Shown here: one piece after another, positions 13,901 through 25,907 of the stretch
Layout of the letters: the number at the start of each line of letters is the position of its first letter
Position numbering within the stretch: the stretch's first letter is position 1
Assembly: GCF_901933205.1 (NCBI RefSeq)
Contig: NC_044572.1
Span: 76,257,465 to 76,321,464 of the forward strand
DNA from: Camarhynchus parvulus
Taxonomy: Eukaryota; Chordata; Aves; Passeriformes; Thraupidae
Direction: 5' to 3'
Length of the DNA: 64,000 bases
The notes under the pieces: generated by a model
What the model saw: the letters and a program-made list of their open reading frames with translations, nothing else
What the model was told of the DNA's origin: nothing
Database searches by the model: none
Made by a program: the position numbers and the translations under genes

Positions 13901-16900
13901 AAGATCCATTAACACCCACAGAAGTGGAGATGTGTTTTTCTGTAAAATTTAGAGCATGATGAGTTCAATGGCATCTGTATAAAATGAAGATTTTAATGTA
14001 TTCATCCACCCATGCCTGTGATATATATTAACCTTTCTCCCTGTGCCACAGATCAAAAATAGTAAAAAAATAAAGAGATCAATTTTACTCATCATTGCTG
14101 TTATTTAGAAAGAGAACAGCCTCCAGAGAGTAATTGATTCCATCCCAGTGTGAATTTCTTACAGAATCTTCTCTTTATCACTCTGCCCTTCTTATTTCCT
14201 ACCATATTGGACAATGTGCCTGTGAATTAACTTCAGAGCTTTGCAAGTTGCAAATGAATATGCCAGATACCAGACCATGACTTAGTTGTTCTAGAACACC
14301 TAAAATGACATTTAAAATGGTTGGATTGAAGCCCCCACTTTGCAACCTATCACAAGAGGAAAACGCCTGCATAGTTCCGGCTTTCATTTACATCACAGAG
14401 TCGTGCTTGTTCTGGTTATGTGGTACTGTGAATTACTGCTGACCTTCTGTAAAATATCATCCTGCAAAGAAGACAAGTTGTAACTGGAGAGAAATGATAT
14501 CTGAGAAAGTGCAAATTTAACATCACACATGGTGACTGAAAGTACAGTCCACACAAGTATTGTTACTGGAAATGGATTGAATGTCTGAGTAGGTATAACA
14601 GAATCAACATATGGAAGTTAAAAAGGAATTCTACCATGATTATAACAGAAAACCAGGAGTAGCTACTGTAGAGGGAAGACATTTTCCCTCTTCAGGCCTC
14701 TGAACATCTTCGATTTTTTTTTTATTTTAAAAAAATTAGCTCTAAGATTGATTGTAAAGTTATTTTAGTGCATAGTGTAGTGGTTCTGCATTTCTTTTCT
14801 GGACTGCAGCTTGTTGGTGATTTAAAAACCAACTATAAGCAAATAACTATATTTCAAACCAAAAATGACTTCTATGTTACTTTTCGTTTTTGCTACCCAC
14901 TGAACTAGAAACTTTCAATAGCTTCTTGCCCATTGGCAATGGCTTTGAAGACAGCAAAAGAGAAAAAATATTTACAAGAGCTATCAATAAAGAAATGAAA
15001 CAGAAATGCATATCATGTAGTTCACATAAACAAATTAACAGCTCCAACTTTAGAAATGTAAGAAATGCAAATCATTCCAATATATCTTCTTTGGTTTTAA
15101 TTAGTTTATGACTTCTCAGAAAATTTATAGTAGTTGAACTGCTGACACAAGCAGAGCTGAAAATTGAAACATGCCTTAAGATAAATACAGGATTTTACTT
15201 ATTTTTTTCTTTTACCTCCATTTCTCTTGTTTCTCCATTTAATGTGTAATGTGTCAAAGGAATTCTCAAATTGTGAATAATAAATGAGCATCCTCCAATG
15301 CACTCCAGCAGTCAGCTTCCATGCCCTTACCATTGTATCTCTGTTTCCTTGATTTTCCTATGCCCTCATTTCTTTATTTAGCTTAGGAGCTTAATGTAAA
15401 AAGGCAGAGATGATGGAAAAAAGACTGTGATAACAGCCTTGTATACAGTGTACAGCCTGGATTAGTAAACGATGACATCTTCAGAGGGTGAAGAGTTGCT
15501 GTGTTACAGCCATGTAGCATTTCCCATGGGTAACCTCAAACTCACTTAAGATAAAGCTTAACTTCTAGTTGACATATTTGCAAAGAGCAGCCCAAACAGG
15601 AGTAAGTTTAGATCATTAGAAAGTTTAGTTCATTAAATGGAGCAATGTATAACAGAAGCTATCAGATAAATATTTTTTTCCTTATATGGGAGTTGTTAAT
15701 TTCCCTTAGCAGTCAGTCCTGTAATCTCCAGTGAGTCCTGGTTCTTATCATACTCCTCAGGGGTGAAGTTCACCATTTAAATCTATTGAGATAAAAAAAT
15801 CTTTCCTTCCAGGTCTAGAAGAATGAGATCTGTAGTGCTCCTCATCCTATTTCTATTGCTGCTATCCTATACACTTGCCTTCCCCAACTATTTGCAGTAT
15901 CTTTTTTCAGATACCAAAGAAATTTCTCACTGCATAACCCCCTGCCTCCCTTTCAAACTACTGCTGTTGATATAACTTTTTTCCCCTTTTCAATAAACTC
16001 TTTTCTAGGTCATCAGTGTCAGACTCTATACTTGGCTTCCTATAGCTTTTACAGATGGAGAGATTTTTTGTTCTGTGCAAAGCTCTTAAAAGTTACTGTC
16101 TTTCTATCTCTTCTCTCAACACATTCCTATAATGGTTTTTGACAAGGAACAAAAGCAATTAAAATTTGAAAGCTCAGAACACCAGCATGTTGGATGGTTT
16201 TCACAATGCAGTCAATATTGCAGTTCGGCTGCAAGAAACTTTTTTTCTCTCCATTCATTTTGTTGGCATAGCTTTGCATATGATTGTTCTCAAGAATGGA
16301 GTTCTGACTAGAGCATCAGAGATGCAATTCCTGAGTTATGGCAATATGATTGGCTTTGATAATTTTCTGCTATGCTTGATTCTCAGTGACCTTTGGAAAA
16401 TCAGACACAGTTTCCTTTTATGAAAAATGTTAAATATCTTCTTTGTAAAATGTTTTAAGAAATTTAATGAGACAAAAATAGTATGTGAGAGTTCAGATAC
16501 TTTCCAGTATTTTACTTATATGTAAACACAATGCACTAAGTTACCATATCTAAATCTGATAGAGAAATAATGAGAAATAACCTCTCTGATGATATTGGGA
16601 ACAGAAAATTTCCAAGCCAGTGTCTTAAAGACCATAATTTTATTTGTGTTAAAATTTGTGAAATTTCATTGAAGGAAAAACTTTACACTGTTTCTTTGAG
16701 AAAGTTTATCACTGGGTATGTTATTAACAGAAACTTCTGGGTATGTCATGTAACATTTGCTTCTACAGAAATCTACTTACTACCCAAGAAAATACAAAAC
16801 CAAAAATTCTCTATGGCAATTCTTTGAAATTAAAAATTTTTTACCAGTTCCCTTTTTCCTTTAATTGTCTTATACCAATATTTCATTGTATCTTATATTT

Positions 16901-17998
16901 AGTTGTTTAATGTTGACAGTATAAGAAAAACAATTTAATATTGAATGAAAAAATACAACACTGAAAGAAAAAAATCTCTATTTTTTAAAATTTGTATTTA
17001 TTCTTTACAGTATAAAAATATCAGTTTGACAAAATTTTGTTTGACAAGGCCCTCCTCCCAGAGAAACAAGGTTTAATTATAGCTTTTTTTCACATTTTTT
17101 TCCTGTAACATTGAATTGTATAATTTTCCCATTTTTTCATTTTTTTCTCTTATTTTCTTTTTTCTTTTAGCTTTAATTTTTTTTCCTCACAATTTTCCTC
17201 CCATCTGTCCACATTTACCCTTGTAGCATACATTCTCACATCTCAATGTTCTTTCCTTCACATCTTTGCCAATAGTCTCTGCGCTAAAATTACTACAAGA
17301 TCCCCGATCAGGAGTCCTCAGTTTTTCTTCATTATGCTCAGTCTCTGATGCTTTTGTTGTCAGCAAGCATTCTCATCACTGCTACTGGAGCTGTGCGCTG
17401 GATCATTCACTCTTTTTAAAATTTAAGTCACGGGCAACAAGCACAGAGCTCGGTCACGCACCTCCTCTTGACTCTGTGTAGAACCAAATGGATCCCAGAC
17501 TTCATTATCAATGGGTTTTTCTCTTTTGAATTTACAAAATAATGTGGAAGTTGTATTGCAGCTCAACAGCATACTGTTATCGTATTGCAGAAGGAATTTA
17601 CATGCCACAGTGTGTCATGGTGCCTGCATGAGGCTATTTAGGAATGCTTATGGATCTGCAGACTGTTGGAATAATGTTGAGGCAGGAAAAAAACCTGGTG
17701 CACTCTTGTCCATACTGCCTGAGAAGGGTCGTTGGTGTATGTTAATGACAGTGACCGGGCTTGGGTGTAATGTGAGAGTTCTAGTTGGCCCAGAAAAACA
17801 AAATGCAAAATATTTTGCAGGCAGGATGTATACACAACAAATAACTTTGCAAAGTATGTTATATTATGGACATTTTATAATCTTCCACAACATTATGGTA
17901 TTATTTTCTGTCACAATTGTTCAGATTAAAGAATTATCTTATCACCTTATTCTTGTTCCAGTAAGGTTCTGTAACTTGACTGAATATAGTACAACAGT

Positions 17999-18016
17999 AT
18001 ATATATATATATATAA
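17999..18016 (+). repeat. (TA)n microsatellite
   Basis: A short run of alternating T and A, about nine units, in AT-rich intron sequence. It is followed by two partial echoes of the motif TATAACAG. Confidence 0.75.
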
Positions 18017-19922
18017 CAGCCTATATAACAGTATAATAAGTGACTGGTGTCATCAGTCATCAAAATACAATGTTGTAGAAGCAAACTTGATGTAAATAAG
18101 TAAACCTGACATAAATAAATACCTTATATTGCACACACTCCACGTGAAAAGAACACTTAATGAACTTATAACAAACTCACCATGCTGGATATTTCATATT
18201 TCAAAAATAGGGGGTAGTGTGGAGGTGTGTTGTGGGTATTGCTTATGTACAGATGTAAAGCTAAAGAACTTCAGTGCTGAGTTCTTGGTTTATCAGCAAT
18301 TGTATCACTTCCCAGCTCATATATGTGTTTCTTGTGTGAAGCCTGTTACCAAATATATTGTGATATTATGATGATGTGGGATGATATTGCCAGTTTTTCT
18401 AAATGTCACTGTCAAATGCCATGCAAAATAAAATGTTGGCAAAAGTGGGTTAAAATGAATGTTTTAAAATTTTGTGCAGAGCTTGACAGAAAATATAGCA
18501 TAAAGAGTAACCACCTGAAAAAGATCTTGTATCTAGTTTAAACAAAAACAGCCCTTTCACTCAAATGTGTGTGTAGCAGTCTAATTGGAAAATATATGCT
18601 GCACTGGCTATTTTGTTGCACTAGATTTTCACAGAGTTACATGGATTTCATTTTTCCATAGATTATGATAAAGCCATTTAATAGTGCAGCTACAGTGGTA
18701 AGGAAAATTAAGAAATTTTCTTGTTTGTTTGTTTGTAATAGGAAGATGAACCTGGCAGAGGTATTCTGTACTTATCACCCTTCTATTGTTTGCTAAAATA
18801 CTCCAATCTCATAACCCCACAATTTGGAAACCATGTGACAAGCAACACAAGAAGAAAGCTCCTTTCTTCTAAAGTGTCTGCATCTATCAGGCTCCATCTC
18901 TCCTCTCTATAACTGCTGGTGTTTCAAATTCTCACTGCTTCCAATTTTATTTTTTTTTATCTTGGACTTTTATTCAGAGGCTAGTAATTAAATAGTGGTG
19001 GCTACAAACTGAAAATAAATTTTAGACACAGGAATATTGGCTATAACTATATATTGTTGCAACATTTTTTCCCCTGCATAATTTTTATGCCTCTTAATTT
19101 CTTGGATTTGGAGGGATATGTGTGGCAACTTCCTACTCTCCTTAGTGCCTACAAATGCTCTTGCAATGTGTGTAATAAGCACGAGGTTTTCCTTGTCTAT
19201 GCCAAATGGACCCATACGTAACAGAAGGGTGAAAATGTCTTATGCCACTATCTCCGCCTTTCTTATTTATCTTTAAACTCTAATAGTTTAGAACATGTAA
19301 AATCCACTCTTTTTCTCTTCCTTTGCCTTCCTTTGCCTTCCCTCTTCCTCCTGACCTCTTCAAAGCACATGTCTTTGCTCACTGTCCTTTTAGAAGTTTT
19401 CTGAAAACTCACTAAAACTTTAAAATCTTTAATAAACACTAAAACATGAAAGTCTCATTTTAGCTTTTTACTAAATGAGTTTTAATATTCTACCGAGTGT
19501 CAAGAGAATTTTGGATTTTGTGTTGTACAAAACTTTTACAATAGCAGTCAGTCCTCATAATTCCAGGTATACAATTTGACAAGGGTTCATATGCTACCAG
19601 CAGCATAGCATAGGATGAAAAGACTTGCAAATTGGGCCCAAAATATTTGTCAAAGTTCTCTTGATTCTAATAAAAATACAAGAGTTTTAAGTACTCTTAT
19701 TTATATAATGTTAGTTACTTTTCAACTCCTCCCCTTTTTCATCTATTGACCAGAAAAACTTCCTGGCAAATTTTAATTCTAGATTGTGCATTTTCATAGA
19801 TTAGGGCTTGCTAGTTTTAGGAAGCCCCATGCTTCCATTTGATGGGAAACAAACAGCAAATAACTTCTTTTTTTTTTCATCTTTTACTTCACTGAAATGT
19901 TATTCTTGTTTTGATATTGTAG

Positions 19923-20174
19923 ATAATACAGCCAGTATTCTGACAAGACGAAGGAGATACAGTCGAACCACTCAAGATATCTATTACCTCCCTGTTTTGA
20001 TTTCTGATGGCGGCGTGCCCCCTCTCAGCAGCAGCAGCACCCTCACCATCCGGGTTTGTGCCTGTGAGAGGGACGGACGAGTGAGAACTTGCCATGCTGA
20101 AGCTTTCCTCTCCTCGGCTGGCTTGAGCACAGGAGCTTTAATTGCCATCCTGCTCTGCATTGTCATCCTTCTTG
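19923..20174 (+). CDS. CDH18: CDH18 exon: end of EC5 and transmembrane helix
   Basis: This coding exon is 252 bases long, the family's standard size for this position. The acceptor is TTGATATTGTAG and the donor CTTG|GTGAGC. It opens with a split Asp codon and reads DNTASILTRRRRYSR. It continues through the SDGG and PPLSSSSTLTIR stretch typical of EC5, then VCACERDGRVRTCHAEAF, which carries the conserved clustered cysteines just outside the membrane. GLSTGALIAILLCIVILL follows, the first two thirds of a single membrane-spanning helix. The last base begins an alanine codon completed in the next exon. The GC content is visibly above the flanking introns. Confidence 0.95.
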
Positions 20175-21374
20175 GTGAGCCATTTGCAATACTAAGTAAT
20201 GCTGTCCCTCCAAAGCCTCTCAGAATCTGGGAGGGCATAAGGTTTCAATATGGCATGCTTTTGAAACAGTGGTTGCCTGGTAGTAGGAGGCAATTAGAAA
20301 CACACAGCTGTGATTAGAGGGCAAAGGTTTAGCTAGAGTTAATAGGGGAAAAGTGCCTTTAAAGTACATTTTTGAATATCTGGAATCCAGTAGAAATTTT
20401 TTCAGAGGTCATCAAGTAATTAGCACTGGAGATCTTTTTTTTCCATAATTTAGAAAGATTTCAAAAAATAGAGGACTCTAATACCATGTTTTGAAAAATT
20501 GTAGAAAATAGATGGGCAAAGCTTTTTGAAATGCCTTATGCTGTAAGAAGCATCATTAGCACTCTACAAGAGCCATTTCTTAATTACCTTGGTGGGATAA
20601 ACTGATAGCAATGCACAACATAATCCACAGGGACAAGGGACATAAGAGACTATAAGCCGACTCATAAGATTAATGCCATTACAAGTGCATTTCCTCTTGA
20701 CTCTTTTTAGGTTTTTTATTTTTGCGGGTCAATTCCAATGTTACCCATTAGTTAATATTGTGGTTGGTTTTGGTTTGTGTTTTTTTTCCTGTCAGAGACA
20801 CAACTCGCTGCGTGCATGACTCTGTGATACTCATGTGATTTTCTGCACAGAGATGGAAAGAAATAATAGCAATTGCAGTGTAATCGAGAGGATATTTTGA
20901 GGACTTTTTCCCCAAAGACTACATTTTCTAAGACCTACTTTCTTTACAGCTTGCTTCAGTATTTTCTTGTCAGAAGGCTATTTTAAAATATACAGTTATA
21001 CCTTTATCTCGTAATTTTGTATTTTATTACACAAAATTGAATATTCATAAGAAAATAAGAAATGTTTTCCATAATAATTCAATTTATATGCTAAACATTG
21101 GTTTTAATGAAGCACTGAAGGCCCTGGATTATGCTTCTGAAAAATGCTAAATTTAGTTGCTCATTTTTCATTTACCTGAAAGACTGTTATCTCCATTTAT
21201 CTCCTTTATGAGATCCCTAATAAACTAAGTAGCAGATGATCCTGAATACCAGTACTCAAAATACCATCCTGAAAATATTACACCTCTGTATTTTTGACTT
21301 AGTGTCTGCTATTTCTGTAACATATTCAGATCTAAACTTTAAACCTACTCTAATATCTGCAGTTTTCTCTTTAG
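20175..21374 (+). other. CDH18: CDH18 last intron, 1.2 kb
   Basis: This intron interrupts the transmembrane helix codon run in phase 1. The donor is GTGAGC and the acceptor TCTCTTTAG, both strong. The reading frame of the preceding exon stays open into the intron for 47 codons, to a TAG at 20315-20317; see findings. Nothing else is recognisable. Confidence 0.9.
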
Positions 21375-21865
21375 CGATTGTGGTCCTTTTCATCACCCTA
21401 AGACGTGGCAAGAAGGAGCCTTTGATCATTTCAGAAGAAGATGTCCGGGAAAATGTTGTGACATATGATGATGAGGGAGGTGGAGAGGAAGACACGGAAG
21501 CATTTGACATCACAGCACTGCGGAATCCATCTGCTGCTGAAGAGCTAAAATACCGGAGGGATGTTCGGCCTGAAGTGAAGCCTCTGTCCAGGCATCATCC
21601 CTCCTCAAGCCTTGACAGTATAGATGTTCAGGAGTTCCTTAATCAAAGACTGGCAGAGGCTGATCTGGACCCCAGTGTGCCCCCATATGACTCCCTGCAG
21701 ACATATGCCTATGAGGGTCATAGATCAGAAGCTGGGTCTATCAGCTCTCTGGATTCAGCAACGACACAATCTGACCAGGATTATAATTACCTTGGAGACT
21801 GGGGACCCGAGTTCAAGAAGCTAGCTGAACTCTATGGGGAAATAGAACCAGAAAGAACAACTTAG
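21375..21865 (+). CDS. CDH18: CDH18 last coding exon: cytoplasmic tail
   Basis: This terminal coding exon is 491 bases long, with acceptor CTCTTTAG and stop TAG at 21863-21865. It finishes the transmembrane helix ([10 protein letters not shown]), then gives the juxtamembrane segment [15 protein letters not shown] and the acidic core [14 protein letters not shown]. In the family the juxtamembrane region binds p120-catenin. The C-terminal part holds the serine-rich stretch and then [15 protein letters not shown], which lies in the beta-catenin-binding region linking the receptor to alpha-catenin and actin. The intact tail of about 163 residues, with no frame break, argues for a functional gene. 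The frame is open upstream to 21236, but that part is intron. The end of the tail and the block [16 protein letters not shown] are the best evidence for CDH18 rather than another type II paralogue. Confidence 0.96.
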
Positions 21866-22393
21866 TTGTAATTCCCAGAACAGAGAAGTTCCTAAACCAC
21901 TGGACAGATAATGACAACAATGGTAACAAAAAAAAAAGTGAATACAGTACTTGGAACTGAGTAAGTTGTATGCAGTTACTGTAGAACAAGTGCCCTTTTC
22001 ATATTTGAAACTGGGTTCTCCAATTGAAAGAAAGTCAAATTTTGGAAAATACAGAAAAAAGAATCTATTGTCCCTTGTGTATTTATTTTTTTTTAATTGC
22101 TCATTAAACTGTCTGGTACCTTCTCTGCAACAACACCTAAAGTAAAGCCAAGAAATGACATTTTTATTACAATATGCGTAACAGCTCCAAGCTGCAGTAA
22201 GTTTATGGTCATGTCTGTCTGAGAAGAGCGCTAAAAAAGGATCAAATCTCTTGTGGTCGTGGTGTTGCATTTCTAGCTGTGCTCTAGGCCTTGTGATCCC
22301 AACATGAGGTTGACAATGAGGTTTACTATCAGCGTGAAAAGTGCTACCAGTCTGTTTCCTTTACAGAGGTGATAAGCCACACCTGTCCTCTTA

Positions 22394-22399
22394 AATAAA
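22394..22399 (+). promoter_or_regulatory. Candidate poly(A) signal AATAAA
   Basis: The first AATAAA after the cadherin stop codon, about 530 bases downstream, in the sense orientation. A short T/G-rich stretch follows. Functional use is unproven. Confidence 0.35.
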
Positions 22400-22699
22400 T
22401 GGTCCTTTGATGATTTAATCTTATTGACTTAACAGGTTGCATTGAGAAGCTGTCATTTCGTTATGTCCTTCATAATCTTGTCATCCATAACCAGCTAACA
22501 GATGGAGGGCATCATTATTTGTAGCTCAAACACAGCTCTAGTCCATAATCCCAGACCTGCTCTGTTACTGCGTGCTAGAGGAACTGCTGTTTCCAGTGTT
22601 GTACTTTTTCTTTTTGTCTTTTCATGGGATCATTCATCTAAATGGAATAGGCCCAAAGTACTCTTTATGCAGCGAAGCAGATGAAGCATAGGCTTTTTC

Positions 22700-22705
22700 A
22701 ATAAA
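22700..22705 (+). promoter_or_regulatory. Candidate poly(A) signal AATAAA
   Basis: The second sense AATAAA, about 835 bases after the stop codon. It is followed within 40 bases by TGTGGTTTTTTGG, a plausible G/U-rich downstream element. Confidence 0.4.
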
Positions 22706-24189
22706 AACAGCAATGGCAGCACCATTAAACTATGTGGTTTTTTGGTTCACTGTGCTTCACTTATGTCAAGAGCTAAAGCTTTTTAAATCTTTTGCTGATC
22801 TGAGTCCAGAAGCTACAACAGTCTGTTTAAAACCCAGAGTTCTTAATCACAATTTTAATTTGACTAAAAGCAAAATAGAGCTGCTGGTAAGACATGGGGA
22901 TAGTGAAAACTGAAGCAAGGAGAATAAGATGATGATGCAATTTTCTTTTAAATTCAATCTACTGATATTTATTTCTCTTAGAGCATTTGCCACCTCAGCA
23001 GAACAAGATGGTTTTTCCCTATTTCAAGCATCATGGAAACAAGAGCATTTTAAGTCAGTGAAAAAATATACCATTACTGTGGTTCCTATGGATTAAGTAA
23101 ATTGATTTCTTACATTAGTAACTTTGGAACATTGAGAAATGATAGTTCTCCTTAACATAGCAAACTGTTTAACACCTAATCCAGCAATTTTTTTTTCTTT
23201 TTTAGCATTGCAGCAGCAGAACTGCTAAACAGTTCTGCATAACATAGCAGCCTGATTAGCACCTCATCTAGCAGATTCAGATTTATCTTTTCCTTTGTTT
23301 GGAATTTTAAGCTTTTCTTTATCTTTCTGGTGATACTGTGAGAGGACCAGGAACTCATAATATCCTAAGAGAGATTATGACCTGTAATACTCATGATCAC
23401 TATCAACAGTCCTCTGCTCCTAATTCTAGTCCACTTTAGGCAAATTGACTTCTTCCAGTGTGTATTTGATTGGAAAACTATCCAGAGTAGAAGCTGTGTA
23501 CTTTTATTCTTAGCCTCTGCGGTCTGGTATGCAGAGTGATACAGATTTGTATGCTGCACTAGATTCCTCCCTCTGCATTTTAGGTGCCACTTATATTCGG
23601 CTTAGTAAAGAAGAGTCTATATTTATTGCTGATCTACTGTGAGCCACACAGGTGAACTAGATAATTAAGCCTTCTTTTCTTTACTCTATGGTTGGATAGG
23701 TCCTAGACATGACTGAAATTTCTGATCAGTTTACTTTGAAGAGATTTTTTTTTTCTCCTGAGATGTAGTTGACTGGTTTTGGTTTAAACAGCCTTCTGGA
23801 AAAAATAGCAAGTAGCTTTGTAAGCAACTTTTACACTCTGAAAAGTATTAGTTGTACTGTAATTCCAGAATTTTTTTTTTTGTACACTATTTTGTTTAAA
23901 ATTTGTAATTACTCTTCTCTCTTTCAGAATCTGAACCCACATGAAAATTTAATAGGGAAAAACACCTGAACCCTAAGATATTCCGCTGATGATTTGAAAG
24001 TAGTTTAATAATTTGTGTTAATTTTTATATGTTTTTTATGAAATACAGAATCTTTTAGAAAAGCATTTAAGGAGGCATTCTTACTGTAGAGTGAAGTTAG
24101 ATGCAGTAAGGGTTACACACAAGCTGAGAATGGTTGTCTTTTATTGTTCTTTTTGGGGTAGAACTAGGATATGTTTCAGTTTTGTCCCA

Positions 24190-24195
24190 AATAAA
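24190..24195 (+). promoter_or_regulatory. Candidate poly(A) signal AATAAA
   Basis: A sense AATAAA about 2.3 kb after the stop codon, followed by TTGTGTGATTTT, which could serve as a downstream G/U element. It may mark a longer 3' UTR form. Confidence 0.35.
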
Positions 24196-25875
24196 GCAAC
24201 TAGTATTGTGTGATTTTATTAGGAGCAATTTTCTTTTTATTTAAGTCACACTTGCTTTATGCCAACATCTAAATTTTTATATTGTATGAGTAGAGTGTTA
24301 AAAACAAAATGTTTCAGCATCACTACTACCATAATACTTTGTATCACAGCTGCATGAAAATTGCATTCATTGTTGTATTATAGTTTTGAGAACTGGGTAT
24401 TAGTTATCTTTATGTCTATTCCCTCTGGCCCTACACCAAAGCAGGGAAAATCAATTGTATTTTGTGTTTAAAGCAGTGTTTGTGCCATTGTTTGTTTTAA
24501 TTTACATCACAGAATGTTCAGGCTTACAGGCAACAGAAATGCAGTGACACAAGCAAATAGTCACTCCTTATGCTAATGATCAGTTTAAGTTAATAATAAC
24601 TCAGAGAAATAATATTTCCCTTTTTGCCATTCCTGGTGCTCTCTTTGCTGCTATACAGCACATGCATCATACCCCAGGAAACCTGAATCCTTTGAAACTC
24701 TGCAGGGTTATTGAGACGCTGCTTCTGTGATGCTGCGGTGTGTCCTGTTTGGTACGTCCTATCCACAGTGATGGCCAGATGTGCTTTTCTATCATGATAT
24801 GTCTGCATGCTTGCTATGCTTACTGTGTTCTATTCAAATACACATCACAGTGTCGTGTTGTTTGCATGACAAATAACAGAATGTTAAATCTTCAGGGCCA
24901 CAGAAGAAGGCCTCATAGTACAGAAAAAGTTTACAATTCTATTAACCCAATCTCATATTTTTTTTCTTTTGGTCCTTTGTATCCTAAAACCAAATTTAAA
25001 CCATATTTGAGAAATTCGCTGTTGACCTAGATTCTATGTTGAAGTAGAAGAAAATTAACACTGGATGGCACAATCATTTTTGTAGCATTGCTGATTTAAA
25101 CACAGCATATATTCAGTGAAAGTATTGTGGGAAACTTTTTCTCAGTTTATGGTTAACTCTGATTATATATACTATGCTTAAAGCTTTCATGGATCTTTTC
25201 TGTACTCATATTCTCAAATATTTTCCTATTAGCCAAAATAGTAATCCTGTTGCTGCTTAACAACTAAATGCTGAAAACTGCCAGTTTGACTTAAACTGAA
25301 AATACTGAGTAAAGTTAAATGGCACATGCAAAGTGATACTTAAGGGCTTTTCTATTTACAATTTGATTTCTACAACAACCATTCAACTAATAGTACATTT
25401 CCACCAAAATAATTAGCTGCATTCCTTCAAATAAACCCTCTTTCTTATAATGGTGAGGGCACTCGGTATGCTGTAATCTTGACAAGTCAAAATAATATGA
25501 AAAAATGGTCAATATAAGAATTGAAAAATGTGAAACTTAATTGTCAAACTAAAACCTGTCAAAAATGTAGTTTAATGCACTTTAAAGACAAGGAAGAGCT
25601 TGAATTCAGCTGGCGTTAGATTAAGATTCATACATTGAAAACAAATTAATTTGTTTATCAGTGTTACCTGTTATTACATACACATAGAATACTGTAAAAG
25701 CTGAAAGTAACTTCACTCTGTTATGCACTTTATTTTTTTGCATTCTTTTTAGAAAACTAAAATAACTGCAAACATTTTTGAGTTTTATTTCTAATTGATG
25801 CGATTGTTTAAATTGTGAACACTGAAAGAAAATGTCTGTGGGAAAGTATTATTTGTGGTATTTAAAAGGAATTAC

Positions 25876-25907
25876 AAAATTTTTGTGGTCTAAAATTTTT
25901 GTGGTCT
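25876..25907. repeat. Perfect tandem duplication, 16-base unit
   Basis: Two adjacent identical copies of AAAATTTTTGTGGTCT. This is probably a slippage product. Confidence 0.85.

Larger units (their letters stand above)
9368..19922 (+). other. CDH18: CDH18 intron, 10.6 kb
   Basis: This long AT-rich intron separates the two EC5 exons in phase 1. I see a T18 tract at 10970-10987, a similar pair of segments near 11.9 and 13.7 kb, a short TA microsatellite near 18.0 kb and a TTTG-type run near 18.72 kb. The open frames inside, including one of 194 codons at 17511-18095, show no domain or family pattern and I treat them as chance. No RNA gene was recognised. Confidence 0.85.
4437..21865 (+). other. 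CDH18: Cadherin-18 gene, 3' part (last four coding exons and three introns)
   Basis: This is a gene-level entry. Four exons join in frame: 4437-4558, 9250-9367, 19923-20174 and 21375-21865. The sum is 983 coding bases, that is 2 bases completing a split codon plus 327 codons including the stop. The product is a calcium-dependent homophilic adhesion receptor of the plasma membrane, which links to actin through catenins. Order of parts: EC4/EC5 linker (LDVNDNPP), EC5 with its conserved cysteines, one transmembrane helix, and a classical cadherin tail. The exon sizes 122, 118 and 252 match the usual layout of vertebrate type II cadherins. The assignment to CDH18 rests on recalled similarity of the C-terminus, which ends in a glutamate-rich stretch and RTT, and of the EC5 region. 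CDH7, CDH20, CDH9, CDH10, CDH12, CDH6, CDH8 and CDH11 have clearly different tails as I remember them. Earlier exons are outside the window. Confidence 0.85.
21866..24200 (+). other. CDH18: Probable 3' UTR of CDH18 (end not fixed)
   Basis: This is the sequence directly downstream of the cadherin stop codon. It has no coding signal. Poly(A) hexamers AATAAA occur at 22394-22399, 22700-22705 and 24190-24195. Any of these could define a transcript end; I cannot choose by eye. RNA reads or 3'-end sequencing would settle it. The right border given here simply follows the third signal. Confidence 0.45.

Noticed and set aside
17511..18095. Longest non-exon plus-strand open frame in the introns, 194 codons
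   Set aside because: No domain, signal or family pattern; it runs through a TA microsatellite, lies within a confirmed intron, and its composition matches the AT-rich background.
21236..21374. ATG-initiated extension in front of the cadherin tail exon
   Set aside because: The frame is open by chance in the intron. A strong acceptor at 21373-21374, the family exon layout and the phase with the previous exon place the exon start at 21375.
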